Positions 1-9,221 of a stretch of 64,000 bases of DNA are shown here, piece after piece (the first letter of the stretch is position 1; each line of letters opens with the position of its first letter). The DNA comes from Thermopolyspora sp044507605. GTDB lineage: Bacteria > Actinomycetota > Actinomycetes > Streptosporangiales > Streptosporangiaceae. The DNA lies in the NCBI GenBank assembly GCA_044507605.1, contig JBIQJI010000017.1, positions 1 through 64,000 of the forward strand, given 5' to 3'. Made by a program: the position numbers and the translations under genes. Under the pieces are notes generated by a model. The model had not been told where the DNA came from, did not search any database, and saw nothing but the letters and a program-made list of their open reading frames with translations.

Positions 1-81
1 TTCCGCCAGCAGATGATGCTGGCTTCAGGGCCTCCACGAAAGTCGGAGTGGTTCAGGGAAAGGACAGGTTGTCAGCTTGGG

Positions 82-789
82 TCAGGGCTCATAGCTGGGC
101 CTGACCTTCGCTGGAATCTTGTTAGCCCAATGGTCCAGCCCAACGGCGATCACCTCTTCTAGCTTGTCCCTTGCAGCGATCTCCGCAAGATCATGAAGGC
201 ACTCACACCGGTTCAGTTCGCCGGCGATGGTACAGATGTAGATACCCATGATCCGGAGAGTCCGAGCGGATATCTCGTAGACCTCTTCGCCCGGGATCGG
301 GATCTTCGTGGCATAGCTGCGAAGGAGCTGCGACAGACATCTACCTGCCCTGTCCGCGGGTGATTCGCCTACTAGGATGTCGGCGACGAGAGCGTGGGCT
401 TCATCCTTCGCTTCCATAAGCTTGCGGGCGGCCGCAGCAAGTGGGGCACAACCGGAGTGCCGCGCGGCCTGCACCTCACCCCACAGTGCGCTCCCGAGGA
501 GATCAGAGGATCGTTTAGCAACAGCAGCTTTCCACCCATCTGTTGTCACGTCAGCGGCGGTGTCGATGACTGTCTTCTCAGCTGGTGAGGCTGTTGCAGG
601 TGCTACTGGGCGTCCCGTGCGTCGTCGTCTTCTGGGTGATCGAACGGGGCCTCCTCGGTGATCAGAGCAAGGAACGTTCCGCCGCCGCCGGCACGGCAGA
701 CCTGTACGCGTCTCGGTAGAACCGCATAAACCAGCCATGAGCCGACGATGCGCTCGGCCAGAGTTTCCTCCTACTGGCCACACAGGCAT
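82..789 (-). CDS. Conserved-looking protein of unknown function
   Basis: Up to 235 residues. The C-terminal two thirds looks like a real soluble, mostly helical protein, with a Cys-rich tail segment (residues ELNRCECLHDLAEIAARDKL) followed by a terminal EVIAVGLDHWAN segment. From memory, this tail pattern of one or two cysteines then a hydrophobic helix ending in W recurs in uncharacterised actinobacterial proteins. The first 60-70 residues are Arg-rich and low in quality, so translation probably begins inside the open frame. No good internal ATG with a Shine-Dalgarno sequence stands out, so the upper boundary is uncertain. It is transcribed away from the gene at 1001. No function can be assigned. 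Confidence 0.5.
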   Translation of the reverse strand: MPVWPVGGNSGRAHRRLMAGLCGSTETRTGLPCRRRRNVPCSDHRGGPVRSPRRRRRTGRPVAPATASPAEKTVIDTAADVTTDGWKAAVAKRSSDLLGSALWGEVQAARHSGCAPLAAAARKLMEAKDEAHALVADILVGESPADRAGRCLSQLLRSYATKIPIPGEEVYEISARTLRIMGIYICTIAGELNRCECLHDLAEIAARDKLEEVIAVGLDHWANKIPAKVRPSYEP

Positions 790-1000
790 GCTTTACCGCT
801 CGAAGGGTCGACGCTTCCACCCTTCTGGTAAGACGACGCAGGATGTTGCTCCAAGCCGCGTCAAGCAGGTGCTCTTTCTCGGGGCGCAGAGTCCGTGCCT
901 TATCTCGGTCGATCCCTGATATTATGTCCGGCTGGCCTCTCCACGGCCATCATCCAGGCTTGTGCTTGGATACCCCCGCGTACCCAAAGGAGCGTGCGCC

Positions 1001-2239
1001 ATGCCGGAAGCTGTCATCACGTTCGCTGGCTTGATGCCCTACCACGGCCGTTCAGGTGTTCCTGATATTCACGAGTTTTGCCCGTGCCTTATAGTTCGGG
1101 TAGACGGCGAGCAACTGTTCCGGGTCCATGTCCAACTGACGTGGGAGGGTAGCGTCAACGCCACCCGCGCTCTCGAGGGCCAGGGTTATTCTGCTGAAGC
1201 CGCCCGTAATGCATTGAACGATGCCCTTCTTCGATACGGGATGCAGCGCCTCGAACCACTAGTCAAAGACTGGTTGAGCACTAGCACTAAGCCCCAACAA
1301 GCAGGAGATTTGTGGGAACTCACCACTGAAGACGTGCCCCGACTGCTGTCCCTGACGCAGCAGAAGACGTGTAGCTATCAAGTACGAACGCCACCACGCG
1401 ACCTGTACTGCATTGCGGCCAGTGAGAGTGACGAAACAGCAGTGGGCACCGTCGACGGGCGACGTGCCGCCCCTACAACTAGGGCTTTTTGCCGGAACTG
1501 TGATCTCCCGCATACGGATTACATCTGCTCTCACCTGACACACCCGAGCGTGGTCGGGCTCAAGGTGATGACCGGCATCGTGGATCGACGGGTGATGAGC
1601 GCACTATGCGATCAGGGAAATGAGCAAGTAGAGGAGACACGTCTTTGTCGCCTTGGCGGACACGAATGCTGGCAGCGCATCGTCGAAGTCGAACCGCCAG
1701 CTGCTCCCGCCGTCTCACCGCTGGAGCTGGCCGAAGCGTTTGACGTACTGGATGCTGTCTGGCGGTTGGCTTTCGACAAGAAGAAGCCACTGCTGTCGCT
1801 CGGTACAGTGGCAACATCTGCCGCCCTATCGCTCAACTGTGCCACGCGGGCTGAGTTTGAGACACGGCTAAGCGACTTGGCCGACCTGATCGACCGCATC
1901 AAGGTGGACGACGCGCACCTTAAGCCGGGCACAGACAAGGCCAAGGAAATCAAGGGCAGCTTGGATGCCCTAACCAACTGTCTGCATCACCACCTTCCTC
2001 CGGCGCACCACGCCACCGTGGATAAGGCCATCAAGACACTGCGCACAATCCGCCAAGCACGTAACGCCGAGCAGCACGGCATTACCGAGGGTGGCGGGCT
2101 GACGGCAAAGCTCCGGGACCTCGGCATCTACGACGCACCGCCGAACTGGAGCGGTGCTTGGGATGTCGTCAGGGGGCGGGCGGTCGAGGCGCTTACCAAT
2201 CTGCGGCACGAACTGATGGCTTGGGTGAACACGCCGTAG
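1001..2239 (+). CDS. Cys/His-rich protein with C-terminal HEPN-like motif
   Basis: 412 residues from an ATG preceded by AAAGGAG about 8 bases upstream; the frame is open further up to 962 but lacks a ribosome site there. A central cluster (C164, C167, H171, C176, H178, H181, then C216, H221, C223) suggests a zinc-binding module. The C-terminal third is helical and contains R354-N-A-E-Q-H359, which matches the R-x4-6-H signature of HEPN RNase domains. HEPN proteins are common in toxin and defence loci, and this gene lies just upstream of a type I restriction operon. I do not recognise the full-length family. The RNase role is an inference from one short motif and context. Confidence 0.7.
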   Translation: MPEAVITFAGLMPYHGRSGVPDIHEFCPCLIVRVDGEQLFRVHVQLTWEGSVNATRALEGQGYSAEAARNALNDALLRYGMQRLEPLVKDWLSTSTKPQQAGDLWELTTEDVPRLLSLTQQKTCSYQVRTPPRDLYCIAASESDETAVGTVDGRRAAPTTRAFCRNCDLPHTDYICSHLTHPSVVGLKVMTGIVDRRVMSALCDQGNEQVEETRLCRLGGHECWQRIVEVEPPAAPAVSPLELAEAFDVLDAVWRLAFDKKKPLLSLGTVATSAALSLNCATRAEFETRLSDLADLIDRIKVDDAHLKPGTDKAKEIKGSLDALTNCLHHHLPPAHHATVDKAIKTLRTIRQARNAEQHGITEGGGLTAKLRDLGIYDAPPNWSGAWDVVRGRAVEALTNLRHELMAWVNTP

Positions 2240-2617
2240 GTCGACGCGAGCGGGGGGCCGGAGAGCGACGCAGCCGGCAGCGGTAAGTCGGAAACTCGAG
2301 GTTAGACGGCGGCGCGGCGCCACGGCCGTCGAGCGCGTTGGATACGGCGTGGCGGGCGTGCGGCGGGCGGCCCGCGCTGCCGCCGTCCGGGACCGGCCCC
2401 CAGGCCGCACGCCCGGACGGCGGGCGGGCGACGGGCCGCTGTGCGGCGGCGCGCCGCGCCGCCGCCTTGATACCCATAAGAACGATTCGGCAGATCGTGC
2501 AGCAGTTACTGATCGCACAGGATCAGCTTCATTGCACCACCAGGGTGAACCGACCTGCGTCCTGGTCGTCTTGCCGGTGGATCTATAGACAGCCATTGGG
2601 TACTCTGTAAGGCTGCT
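2240..2617 (+). other. Intergenic region upstream of hsdR
   Basis: No convincing gene. The first 220 bases are extremely GC-rich with no codon-like structure. From about 2470 the sequence becomes more mixed and probably carries the hsdR promoter, but I see no clear -35/-10 pair. Confidence 0.5.
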
Positions 2618-5600
2618 TTGATCACAGACGAGCTGGATAGGTGGGCCATAGGGGTGAGCAGGCAAATCGAGGAGCTAGCGCAGCGGTCCCCGAACTTCGG
2701 GTTCCTCTTGGCTCATGAGCCGATGCTCGTCCTGGACGGCGTGTCCGCCGAGTCTCATGTCTATACAGACCCCGACGCGGCGATGTACAAGGCCCGGCGC
2801 TTCACCGAGATTCTCGCGAAACTCCTGGTACGCCTGACCAACACGTCGGTCGAGCGTGACGATCAGAGCGGACGCATTCACGCGCTGAGCCGGGCGGGAG
2901 TACTGGTCCCGCAGATCCGCAGGGCGTTCGACCAAGTCAGAGACTCCGGGAACCGGGCTGTCCACACCCATTATGGCGACGTCCGGGCCGCGCTCAACTG
3001 CGTCAAGCTCTGCTTCGAGCTGGGCGTCTGGTTTCACCGTGCACTCGATGCAGGCGATCAGCGCACATACGCGTTCGTGCCTCCGGCAGACCCTGAGACG
3101 AGCCAGGCAGAAACCGCGGCGGAACAGGCGCAGCTCGACCAGCTCCGCACTGAGCTGGCAGCCCACCGTCAACGGCTAGCCGAAGCCCTGGTCACCCGGG
3201 ACGAGAAGGCCACGCTGCTGGAGGCTGAAGCACGTGCCCGCGCCGAGGCTCAGCGCGCGCTGGAACAGGCCACCGCGGACCGCAATCGGCTGCGAATGCT
3301 CGTTGAGCAGATGAACACGCGCCTGTCCGATATGGAGGCCGCGTTCGCCCGGAGCCTCAAAGACATCAAGAAGCCGTCCGCTACGGAGCGGGACAACCTG
3401 ATCGCGCAGGCCGTAAGGGTCGCTCGGCAACCGCGCACCGAACGGGAGGTCCGCCAAGAGGTGGACCGCATGCTCGTCGCCGCTGGCTGGCTGGTTCAGG
3501 ACGCGGACAAGGTGAACCTCTACGCGGGGGAAGGAGTAGCGGTCCGGGAGGCGTACACCGCGAGCGGCCCGGCCGATTACCTTCTTTACGTCGATCGAAA
3601 GCTGGTCGGCGTGGTGGAGGCCAAGCGGGAGGGCACAGCGCTACGCGCGGTCGAGAAGCAGTCGGCCCGCTACGCGGAAGGGTTGACCGCTTCGCAGCAG
3701 GTGCAGGCTTGGCGGATGCCGCTGCCGTTCCGCTACGAGACGACGGCATCTGAAACTCACTTCACAAACACCCTCGACCCCAATGCGCGCTCCCGGGAAG
3801 TCTTCTCCTTCCACCGGCCGGAGACGCTGGCTCGGTGGATGCGAACGGCCGAGGACGACGAGCAGGCGCCCACCCTCCGTGCCAAGCTGCACCGGGGCCT
3901 GCCCGACCTAATCGAGAAGAACCTGCGGCCGGCGCAGGTACGTGCTGTGCGCGGTCTGGAGGAGTCACTCGGTAGAGGCGAGCCGCGATCGCTCATCCAG
4001 ATGGCCACCGGGGCGGGCAAGACCTACACGGCAGTGACCTCCGCCTACCGCCTCCTCCAGCACGCCGGGGCGTACCGAATCCTGTTCCTGGTGGACCGCA
4101 ACAACCTGGGCAAGCAGGCACACACCGAGTTCACCAACTACGTCACACCGGACGATGGGCGCAAGTTCAGCGACCTGTTCAACGTGCAGCGGCTCGCCAG
4201 GGCGGACATCCTCGACTCGTCCAAGGTCGTGATCTCCACGGTCCAGCGGCTGTATGCCATGCTCAAGGGTGAGGACGTGCTGTCGGAGGACATCGAGGAC
4301 GAGGCACTCGACTCGTACGACATCGACGAGGTGGTGGGCGTCGATTACAACCCGAGGGTGCCTCCGGAGTCCTTCGATCTGATCATCGTGGACGAGTGCC
4401 ACCGATCGATCTACGGCCAGTGGCGGGCGGTCCTGGAGTACTTCGACGCGTTCATCGTCGGCCTGACCGCGACCCCGGTCGCGCAGACCTTCGGGTTCTT
4501 CCACCAGAACCTGGTCAGTGAATACACCTACACGGAGGCGGTTGCCGACCGCGTCAACGTCGACTTCAACGTCTACCGGATCCGTACGGAGATCGGGGAG
4601 AACGGCGCAGTCATCCCCGAGGGGATCGTGGTGCCCAAGCTCGATCGTAAAACGCGAGTGCAGCGGTACGAGGAATTGGACGACGATTACGCCTACACCG
4701 GACGGCACCTCGGCCGGAAGGTGGTTAGCAAGGGCCAGCTCAAGCTGGTCCTGGAAACCTTCCGCGACCGGCTGTTCACCGAGATCTTCCCACGCCAGCC
4801 CGGCCAGCCCGAACGGACGTACGTGCCCAAGACACTCATCTTCGCCGTGGATGAGAACCACGCAGAGGAGATCGTGGGCATGGTCCGCCAGATCTTCAAC
4901 CAGAGCAACGAGTTCTGCCAGAAGATCACTTACACGGTGAAGAACCCCGACCGGCTCATCGCGGCCTTCCGGAATAGCCCGGAACTACGCATCGCTGTTA
5001 CCGTCAACATGATCGCCACTGGCACCGACATCAAGCCCCTCGAGTGCGTCTTCTTCCTCAACGAAGTGAAAAGCTGGGCGATGTTCGAGCAGATGAAGGG
5101 CCGTGGTGCTCGCAGCATCGACCCCGACGAGATGCGAGCGGTCACGCCCGACGTCGCGTCCAAGGACCGGTTCGTGCTGGTCGACGCGGTTGGCGTGACT
5201 GACTCCGAGCGCGTGGACGCCTCTCCGCTGGAGAAGCACACCGAAAAGCAGATCAGCCTGGAGCGGTTACTGAAGAAGGCCGGCACGCTCACGCTGTCGC
5301 TGGAGGAGACTTCAACGCTTGCCTCGCGGCTGGCCCGGCTCGACAAGCAGATCAACGCGGAGGAGCGGGCCGAGCTGGAACGGCTCGCCGGACAGCCCTT
5401 GACCAAAGTGGTGCGCAGCTTGGCCCGCTGCAACGACCCTGATGTGCTGGAGGAAGCGAGAAAGACCGGCAAGGGCTGGGAGCGCCGCCTAGTTGAAGAA
5501 GCGGCCGAGCCGCTGGCCGATCCGGAGTTCCGGCAGCGGCTGCTGGACATTCGTCGCGCCCACGACATCGTGTATGACGAGGTCAACCAGGACAACCTGA

Positions 5601-6184
5601 TTGAAGCGCGCGGCGTGGACCGTGGCGACACCGCAGAGCGGGTTATCACGTCATGGGCCGCGTATGTCCAGGAGCACCGGGACGAGCTCACCGCGCTTGA
5701 GCTCGCCTATCGCAGCGGAACCAGCGGGCGCGAAGTATACCGGCAGCTCAAGGAGCTCTCCTCCCGACTGGCCCGACCGCCGTACCAGTGGACGCCCGAC
5801 GGGCTTTGGAAGGCGTACGAGCAGGTTGGAAAGGCGGCCGGGCGGCCGGGGTTGCGGTACGGCGTGGCCGACCTGATCCAGCTCATCCGCTTCGAACTTG
5901 GCATGATCGACGGGCGGCCGCAGCCGCACCGTAGCGTCATCGAGGAGCGCTTCGCCAACTGGCTGGCCCGCCAGGAGCAGGGCGGTGTCCGCTTCACAGG
6001 CGACCAGATCTGGTGGCTGGAGCGTATTCGCGATGTGGTCGCGACCAGCGCCGCCTTCGACCACAATGACCTGGACGAAGTCCCTTTCACCGAACGCGGC
6101 GGCACCGACGGCTTCCTCCATGCCTTCGGCGATGACCGCGCCGAAGATGTCCTCACCGACCTGAACAGGAACCTTACCGCATGA
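2618..6184 (+). CDS. hsdR: Type I restriction enzyme R subunit (HsdR)
   Basis: 1188 residues; ATP-dependent translocase and endonuclease subunit of a type I restriction system. An N-terminal DUF4145-like helical domain (about 20-145) is followed by a long charged coiled coil (about 165-245). The HSDR_N nuclease shows D320 and E334-A-K336, the D...ExK pattern. The SF2 helicase carries Walker A T464-GAGKT, D592-E-C-H595 and T617-A-T-P620, plus a GRGAR motif VI. The C-terminal part matches the EcoEI-type R family. The start is TTG with AAGG a few bases upstream; GTG at 2654 is the alternative. The stop overlaps the hsdS start (ATGA), so the genes are co-translated. All catalytic motifs are intact. 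Confidence 0.96.
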   Translation: MITDELDRWAIGVSRQIEELAQRSPNFGFLLAHEPMLVLDGVSAESHVYTDPDAAMYKARRFTEILAKLLVRLTNTSVERDDQSGRIHALSRAGVLVPQIRRAFDQVRDSGNRAVHTHYGDVRAALNCVKLCFELGVWFHRALDAGDQRTYAFVPPADPETSQAETAAEQAQLDQLRTELAAHRQRLAEALVTRDEKATLLEAEARARAEAQRALEQATADRNRLRMLVEQMNTRLSDMEAAFARSLKDIKKPSATERDNLIAQAVRVARQPRTEREVRQEVDRMLVAAGWLVQDADKVNLYAGEGVAVREAYTASGPADYLLYVDRKLVGVVEAKREGTALRAVEKQSARYAEGLTASQQVQAWRMPLPFRYETTASETHFTNTLDPNARSREVFSFHRPETLARWMRTAEDDEQAPTLRAKLHRGLPDLIEKNLRPAQVRAVRGLEESLGRGEPRSLIQMATGAGKTYTAVTSAYRLLQHAGAYRILFLVDRNNLGKQAHTEFTNYVTPDDGRKFSDLFNVQRLARADILDSSKVVISTVQRLYAMLKGEDVLSEDIEDEALDSYDIDEVVGVDYNPRVPPESFDLIIVDECHRSIYGQWRAVLEYFDAFIVGLTATPVAQTFGFFHQNLVSEYTYTEAVADRVNVDFNVYRIRTEIGENGAVIPEGIVVPKLDRKTRVQRYEELDDDYAYTGRHLGRKVVSKGQLKLVLETFRDRLFTEIFPRQPGQPERTYVPKTLIFAVDENHAEEIVGMVRQIFNQSNEFCQKITYTVKNPDRLIAAFRNSPELRIAVTVNMIATGTDIKPLECVFFLNEVKSWAMFEQMKGRGARSIDPDEMRAVTPDVASKDRFVLVDAVGVTDSERVDASPLEKHTEKQISLERLLKKAGTLTLSLEETSTLASRLARLDKQINAEERAELERLAGQPLTKVVRSLARCNDPDVLEEARKTGKGWERRLVEEAAEPLADPEFRQRLLDIRRAHDIVYDEVNQDNLIEARGVDRGDTAERVITSWAAYVQEHRDELTALELAYRSGTSGREVYRQLKELSSRLARPPYQWTPDGLWKAYEQVGKAAGRPGLRYGVADLIQLIRFELGMIDGRPQPHRSVIEERFANWLARQEQGGVRFTGDQIWWLERIRDVVATSAAFDHNDLDEVPFTERGGTDGFLHAFGDDRAEDVLTDLNRNLTA

Positions 6185-7707
6185 CCAATCTCCCCTCCGG
6201 CTGGCTCCGAGCAAGCTTGCAGGATTTAGGAGTGCAGGTTCAGCCTGGCTTCGCCAGTGGCAAACATAACCGCGATGGGAATGGCCTACTGCACTTGCGA
6301 CCTATGAATATAACCAGGGACGGGAGATTAGATACTTCGGACGCCCGGTTCGTTGAGGACGAGAGCGACCGCCGAGTGGTTGCAGGTGACGTACTATTCA
6401 ATAATACGAATAGTCCCGCACTGGTTGGCAAGACGACCATAATCTCTTCGCCAAGCCCATTGGGATATTCGAATCACATGACTCGACTTCGGCCACCGGA
6501 TGGCCTAGACTCTCGGTTTCTCGCCTATCAGCTTCACTGGCTATGGATGGAAGGCTACTTCAGGTCCGTCCTTTCGCACCACGTGAACCAGGCCAGCGTA
6601 TCTTCCAAAGTATTGCTTCAGACAAATATTGCTGTACCGCCACTTCCGGAGCAGTGCCGTATCGTTGCAGCCATCGAAGACCATCTCTCCCGCCTAGATG
6701 CAGGGCGCAGCTATCTCTTGAGTGCAGAGCGGCAAGCTTCAGCTTTCGTAACTGCTTTGCGTACTGCTGCGGTCGAAGGGCGTCTGATTGAAACCCCTTC
6801 CTGTCGGGAGGATATCGAGTCTCACTTTGAAAGCGAACGACGGCTTCGTTGGCATGGAGAGTGCGGTAACCGACGGTATAAGGAGCCCGTGGATCCCGAC
6901 CTCGGCCTTGTTCCTATCGTCCCACCTGGCTGGGCACTTCTGAGCCTTGAAGCTGCCACGGATCCGGTCCGCGTGATTCGATATGGAATCCTAATGCCCA
7001 AGGTGAAAGAAGATGGCACGGTTCCTTATGTTGAAGTTAAGGATCTTGCCGGCGAGACGCTAGATGGGAAGCTCTTACACAAGACGAGCCGTGAGCTCGA
7101 TGAGAAATTCGCGGGTTCCCGCCTGGCCTTCGGGGACGTCGTTCTGGCCGTTCGGGGTTCGTATGAGAGATCTGCCATAGTTCCGGCTCAACTAGCCGGC
7201 GCGAACGTGAGCCGCGATGTGGTGCGAATCGCACCGCTCTCTGGACTACGTCCCGAGTATCTTCAATGCTATCTTCAGAGCTCTTTCGTAAAAAAATACC
7301 TTCGACGCCACGCGAGAGGGGTTGCAGTTAAGGGAGTAAATACCGCCGCAATTCGCTCCCTACCAATTGCCGTACCACCTCTTAGTATCCAAGAGAGCAT
7401 TATTGAGACTGTGGCACAACAGCTTTCGACAGTAGAGCAAGTTGACAATGAAATCGGCCGCTCAAAGATCCATGTGGATAAGCTGCGGCGATCTCTGCTC
7501 GCAGAAGCGTTCGTTGGGCGGCTAGTCCCGCAGGATTCGGATGACGAGCCTGCTTCTGTGCTGTTGGAGCGCATTAGGGCGGAGCGGGCGACGGCCGTTG
7601 GGGCTGCCAGGCGTCACGGTAGCCATACCGGTTCGAAAACGGCAGCGGCAATGAGCGGGAGCCGTACGGAATCTAGGAACACCCGGGAACAGGAGACGGT
7701 GGCGTGA
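6181..7707 (+). CDS. hsdS: Type I restriction specificity subunit (HsdS)
   Basis: 508 residues; the DNA-recognition subunit that directs both methylation and restriction. Two target-recognition halves are visible: residues about 5-165 ending in a conserved PPLPEQCRIVAAIEDHLSRL helix, and about 235-430 ending in PPLSIQESIIETVAQQL. The long helices following each half are the spacers that set the gap in the bipartite target. It overlaps hsdR at the start and hsdM at the end by 4 bases each. The gene is visibly richer in A and T than hsdM, especially in the recognition halves, as expected for specificity genes that spread and recombine horizontally. The target sequence cannot be predicted by eye. 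Confidence 0.94.
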   Translation: MTNLPSGWLRASLQDLGVQVQPGFASGKHNRDGNGLLHLRPMNITRDGRLDTSDARFVEDESDRRVVAGDVLFNNTNSPALVGKTTIISSPSPLGYSNHMTRLRPPDGLDSRFLAYQLHWLWMEGYFRSVLSHHVNQASVSSKVLLQTNIAVPPLPEQCRIVAAIEDHLSRLDAGRSYLLSAERQASAFVTALRTAAVEGRLIETPSCREDIESHFESERRLRWHGECGNRRYKEPVDPDLGLVPIVPPGWALLSLEAATDPVRVIRYGILMPKVKEDGTVPYVEVKDLAGETLDGKLLHKTSRELDEKFAGSRLAFGDVVLAVRGSYERSAIVPAQLAGANVSRDVVRIAPLSGLRPEYLQCYLQSSFVKKYLRRHARGVAVKGVNTAAIRSLPIAVPPLSIQESIIETVAQQLSTVEQVDNEIGRSKIHVDKLRRSLLAEAFVGRLVPQDSDDEPASVLLERIRAERATAVGAARRHGSHTGSKTAAAMSGSRTESRNTREQETVA

Positions 7708-9221
7708 GCGCGGTAGACACGCGGCAGTTGGTGGCGAAGCTGTGGAACTACTGCGATGTGCTGCGAGACGACGGTGTCTCGACCATCGACTACGTGGAGC
7801 AGTTGACGTTCCTGCTGTTCCTGAAGATGGCGCACGAGCGGGCCACCCGGAAGTTCAACCCTGACAAGGCTCTTGCCGGAGTGGCGTCGATCTGGCAGAA
7901 GCTGCTCGACGCCGAAGCCCAGGACCTGGAAAGGGACTATCGCGAGACTTTGGAGCACCTCGGCAAGCAGCCGGGCACGCTGGGTGTGATCTTTCGTAAG
8001 GCGCAGAACAAGATTCAGGACCCGGCGAAGCTGAAGCGGCTCATCGTCGACCTGATCGGCAAGCAGAACTGGTCGAGCCAGGGTGTCGACATCAAGGGCG
8101 ACGCGTATGAGGAGCTGCTCGCCAAAAGCGCCGAGGACGTCAAGTCCGGCGCGGGGCAGTACTTCACGCCGCGTGCACTGATCGCCGCGATGGTCGACTG
8201 CATCCAGCCCGGACCGAATGACACGATCGCTGACCCGGCCTGCGGCACCGGCGGCTTCCTGCTTGCCGCCCACGAATATATCGTTCAGCACCACGCCTCG
8301 GCCCTCACGCCTGAGCAACGCACCCACCTCGCCTCGGGTGCGATCAGTGGGACGGAGCTAGTGGATGGCACGGCCCGCCTCGCCGCGATGAACATGCTCG
8401 TCCACGGTATCGGCAAGCCGAACGGCGAATCACTGATCGAGGTAAAGGACGCCCTGGCCGAGGCGCCGGCCCGACACCCGAGCGTGGTGCTGGCCAATCC
8501 GCCGTTCGGCAAGAAGTCGTCCATCACGGTGATCGGCGAGGGCGGCCGGGCGGACAGAGAGACTATCTCCTACAACCGGCAGGACTTCTGGACCACGACC
8601 ACCAACAAGCAGCTCAACTTTTTGCAGCACATCGCCTCGATGCTCGCGATCCCCGGTCGAGCCGCGGTCGTCGTCCCCGACAACGTGCTGTTCGAGGGCG
8701 GTTCAGGGGAGACCGTACGGCGTCGCCTGCTTTCACAATTCGACGTGCACACGCTGCTGCGGCTGCCAACCGGCATCTTCTACGCCGGTGGGGTCAAGGC
8801 TAACGTATTGTTCTTCGACAAGAAGGAAGCCCTTCCCGGGAAGGCATGGACGAGCACGCTGTGGGTGTACGACTTCCGGGTCGGCCAGCACTTCACGCTG
8901 AAGCAGAACCCGCTTCGCCGCGAGCATCTCGACGATTTCGTCAAATGCTACCAGCCCGGAGAACCACGGTCGGCGCGAATCGAAACCGACCGGTTCCGGC
9001 CGTTCAGCTATGAGGAGTTGATGGCCCGGGACAAGGTCAACCTCGACATAACATGGCTCAAGGATTCGTCCCTTGAGGATGCCGATTCCTTGCTACCTCC
9101 AGATGTAATCGCCCAGGAAATTGTCGAAGACCTTGAGGCGGCTCTCAGCGAATTCGCCGCTATCGCTGAAGTGCTACAGCAGGCGAAGACGAGGCGGTTG
9201 GATTCCTACGAGGTGGGATGA
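7704..9221 (+). CDS. hsdM: Type I N6-adenine DNA methyltransferase (HsdM)
   Basis: 505 residues; transfers methyl from S-adenosylmethionine to adenine in the HsdS target. The N-terminal helical HsdM_N domain (about 1-150) is followed by the N6_Mtase domain with the SAM motif DPACGTGGF and the catalytic NPPF motif (VVLANPPFGKKSS). It starts at a GTG overlapping the hsdS stop (GTGA). The R-S-M gene order places the methyltransferase last. The stop codon abuts the stop codon of the convergent gene at 9222 with no space for a terminator. Confidence 0.96.
   Translation: MSAVDTRQLVAKLWNYCDVLRDDGVSTIDYVEQLTFLLFLKMAHERATRKFNPDKALAGVASIWQKLLDAEAQDLERDYRETLEHLGKQPGTLGVIFRKAQNKIQDPAKLKRLIVDLIGKQNWSSQGVDIKGDAYEELLAKSAEDVKSGAGQYFTPRALIAAMVDCIQPGPNDTIADPACGTGGFLLAAHEYIVQHHASALTPEQRTHLASGAISGTELVDGTARLAAMNMLVHGIGKPNGESLIEVKDALAEAPARHPSVVLANPPFGKKSSITVIGEGGRADRETISYNRQDFWTTTTNKQLNFLQHIASMLAIPGRAAVVVPDNVLFEGGSGETVRRRLLSQFDVHTLLRLPTGIFYAGGVKANVLFFDKKEALPGKAWTSTLWVYDFRVGQHFTLKQNPLRREHLDDFVKCYQPGEPRSARIETDRFRPFSYEELMARDKVNLDITWLKDSSLEDADSLLPPDVIAQEIVEDLEAALSEFAAIAEVLQQAKTRRLDSYEVG

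Noticed and set aside
7529..7540. GCAGGATTCG match to the tRNA-Arg 3' region as left att site
   Set aside because: Only 10 bases match and it lies inside the hsdS coding sequence; an AICE att core should be longer and reproduce the tRNA end.
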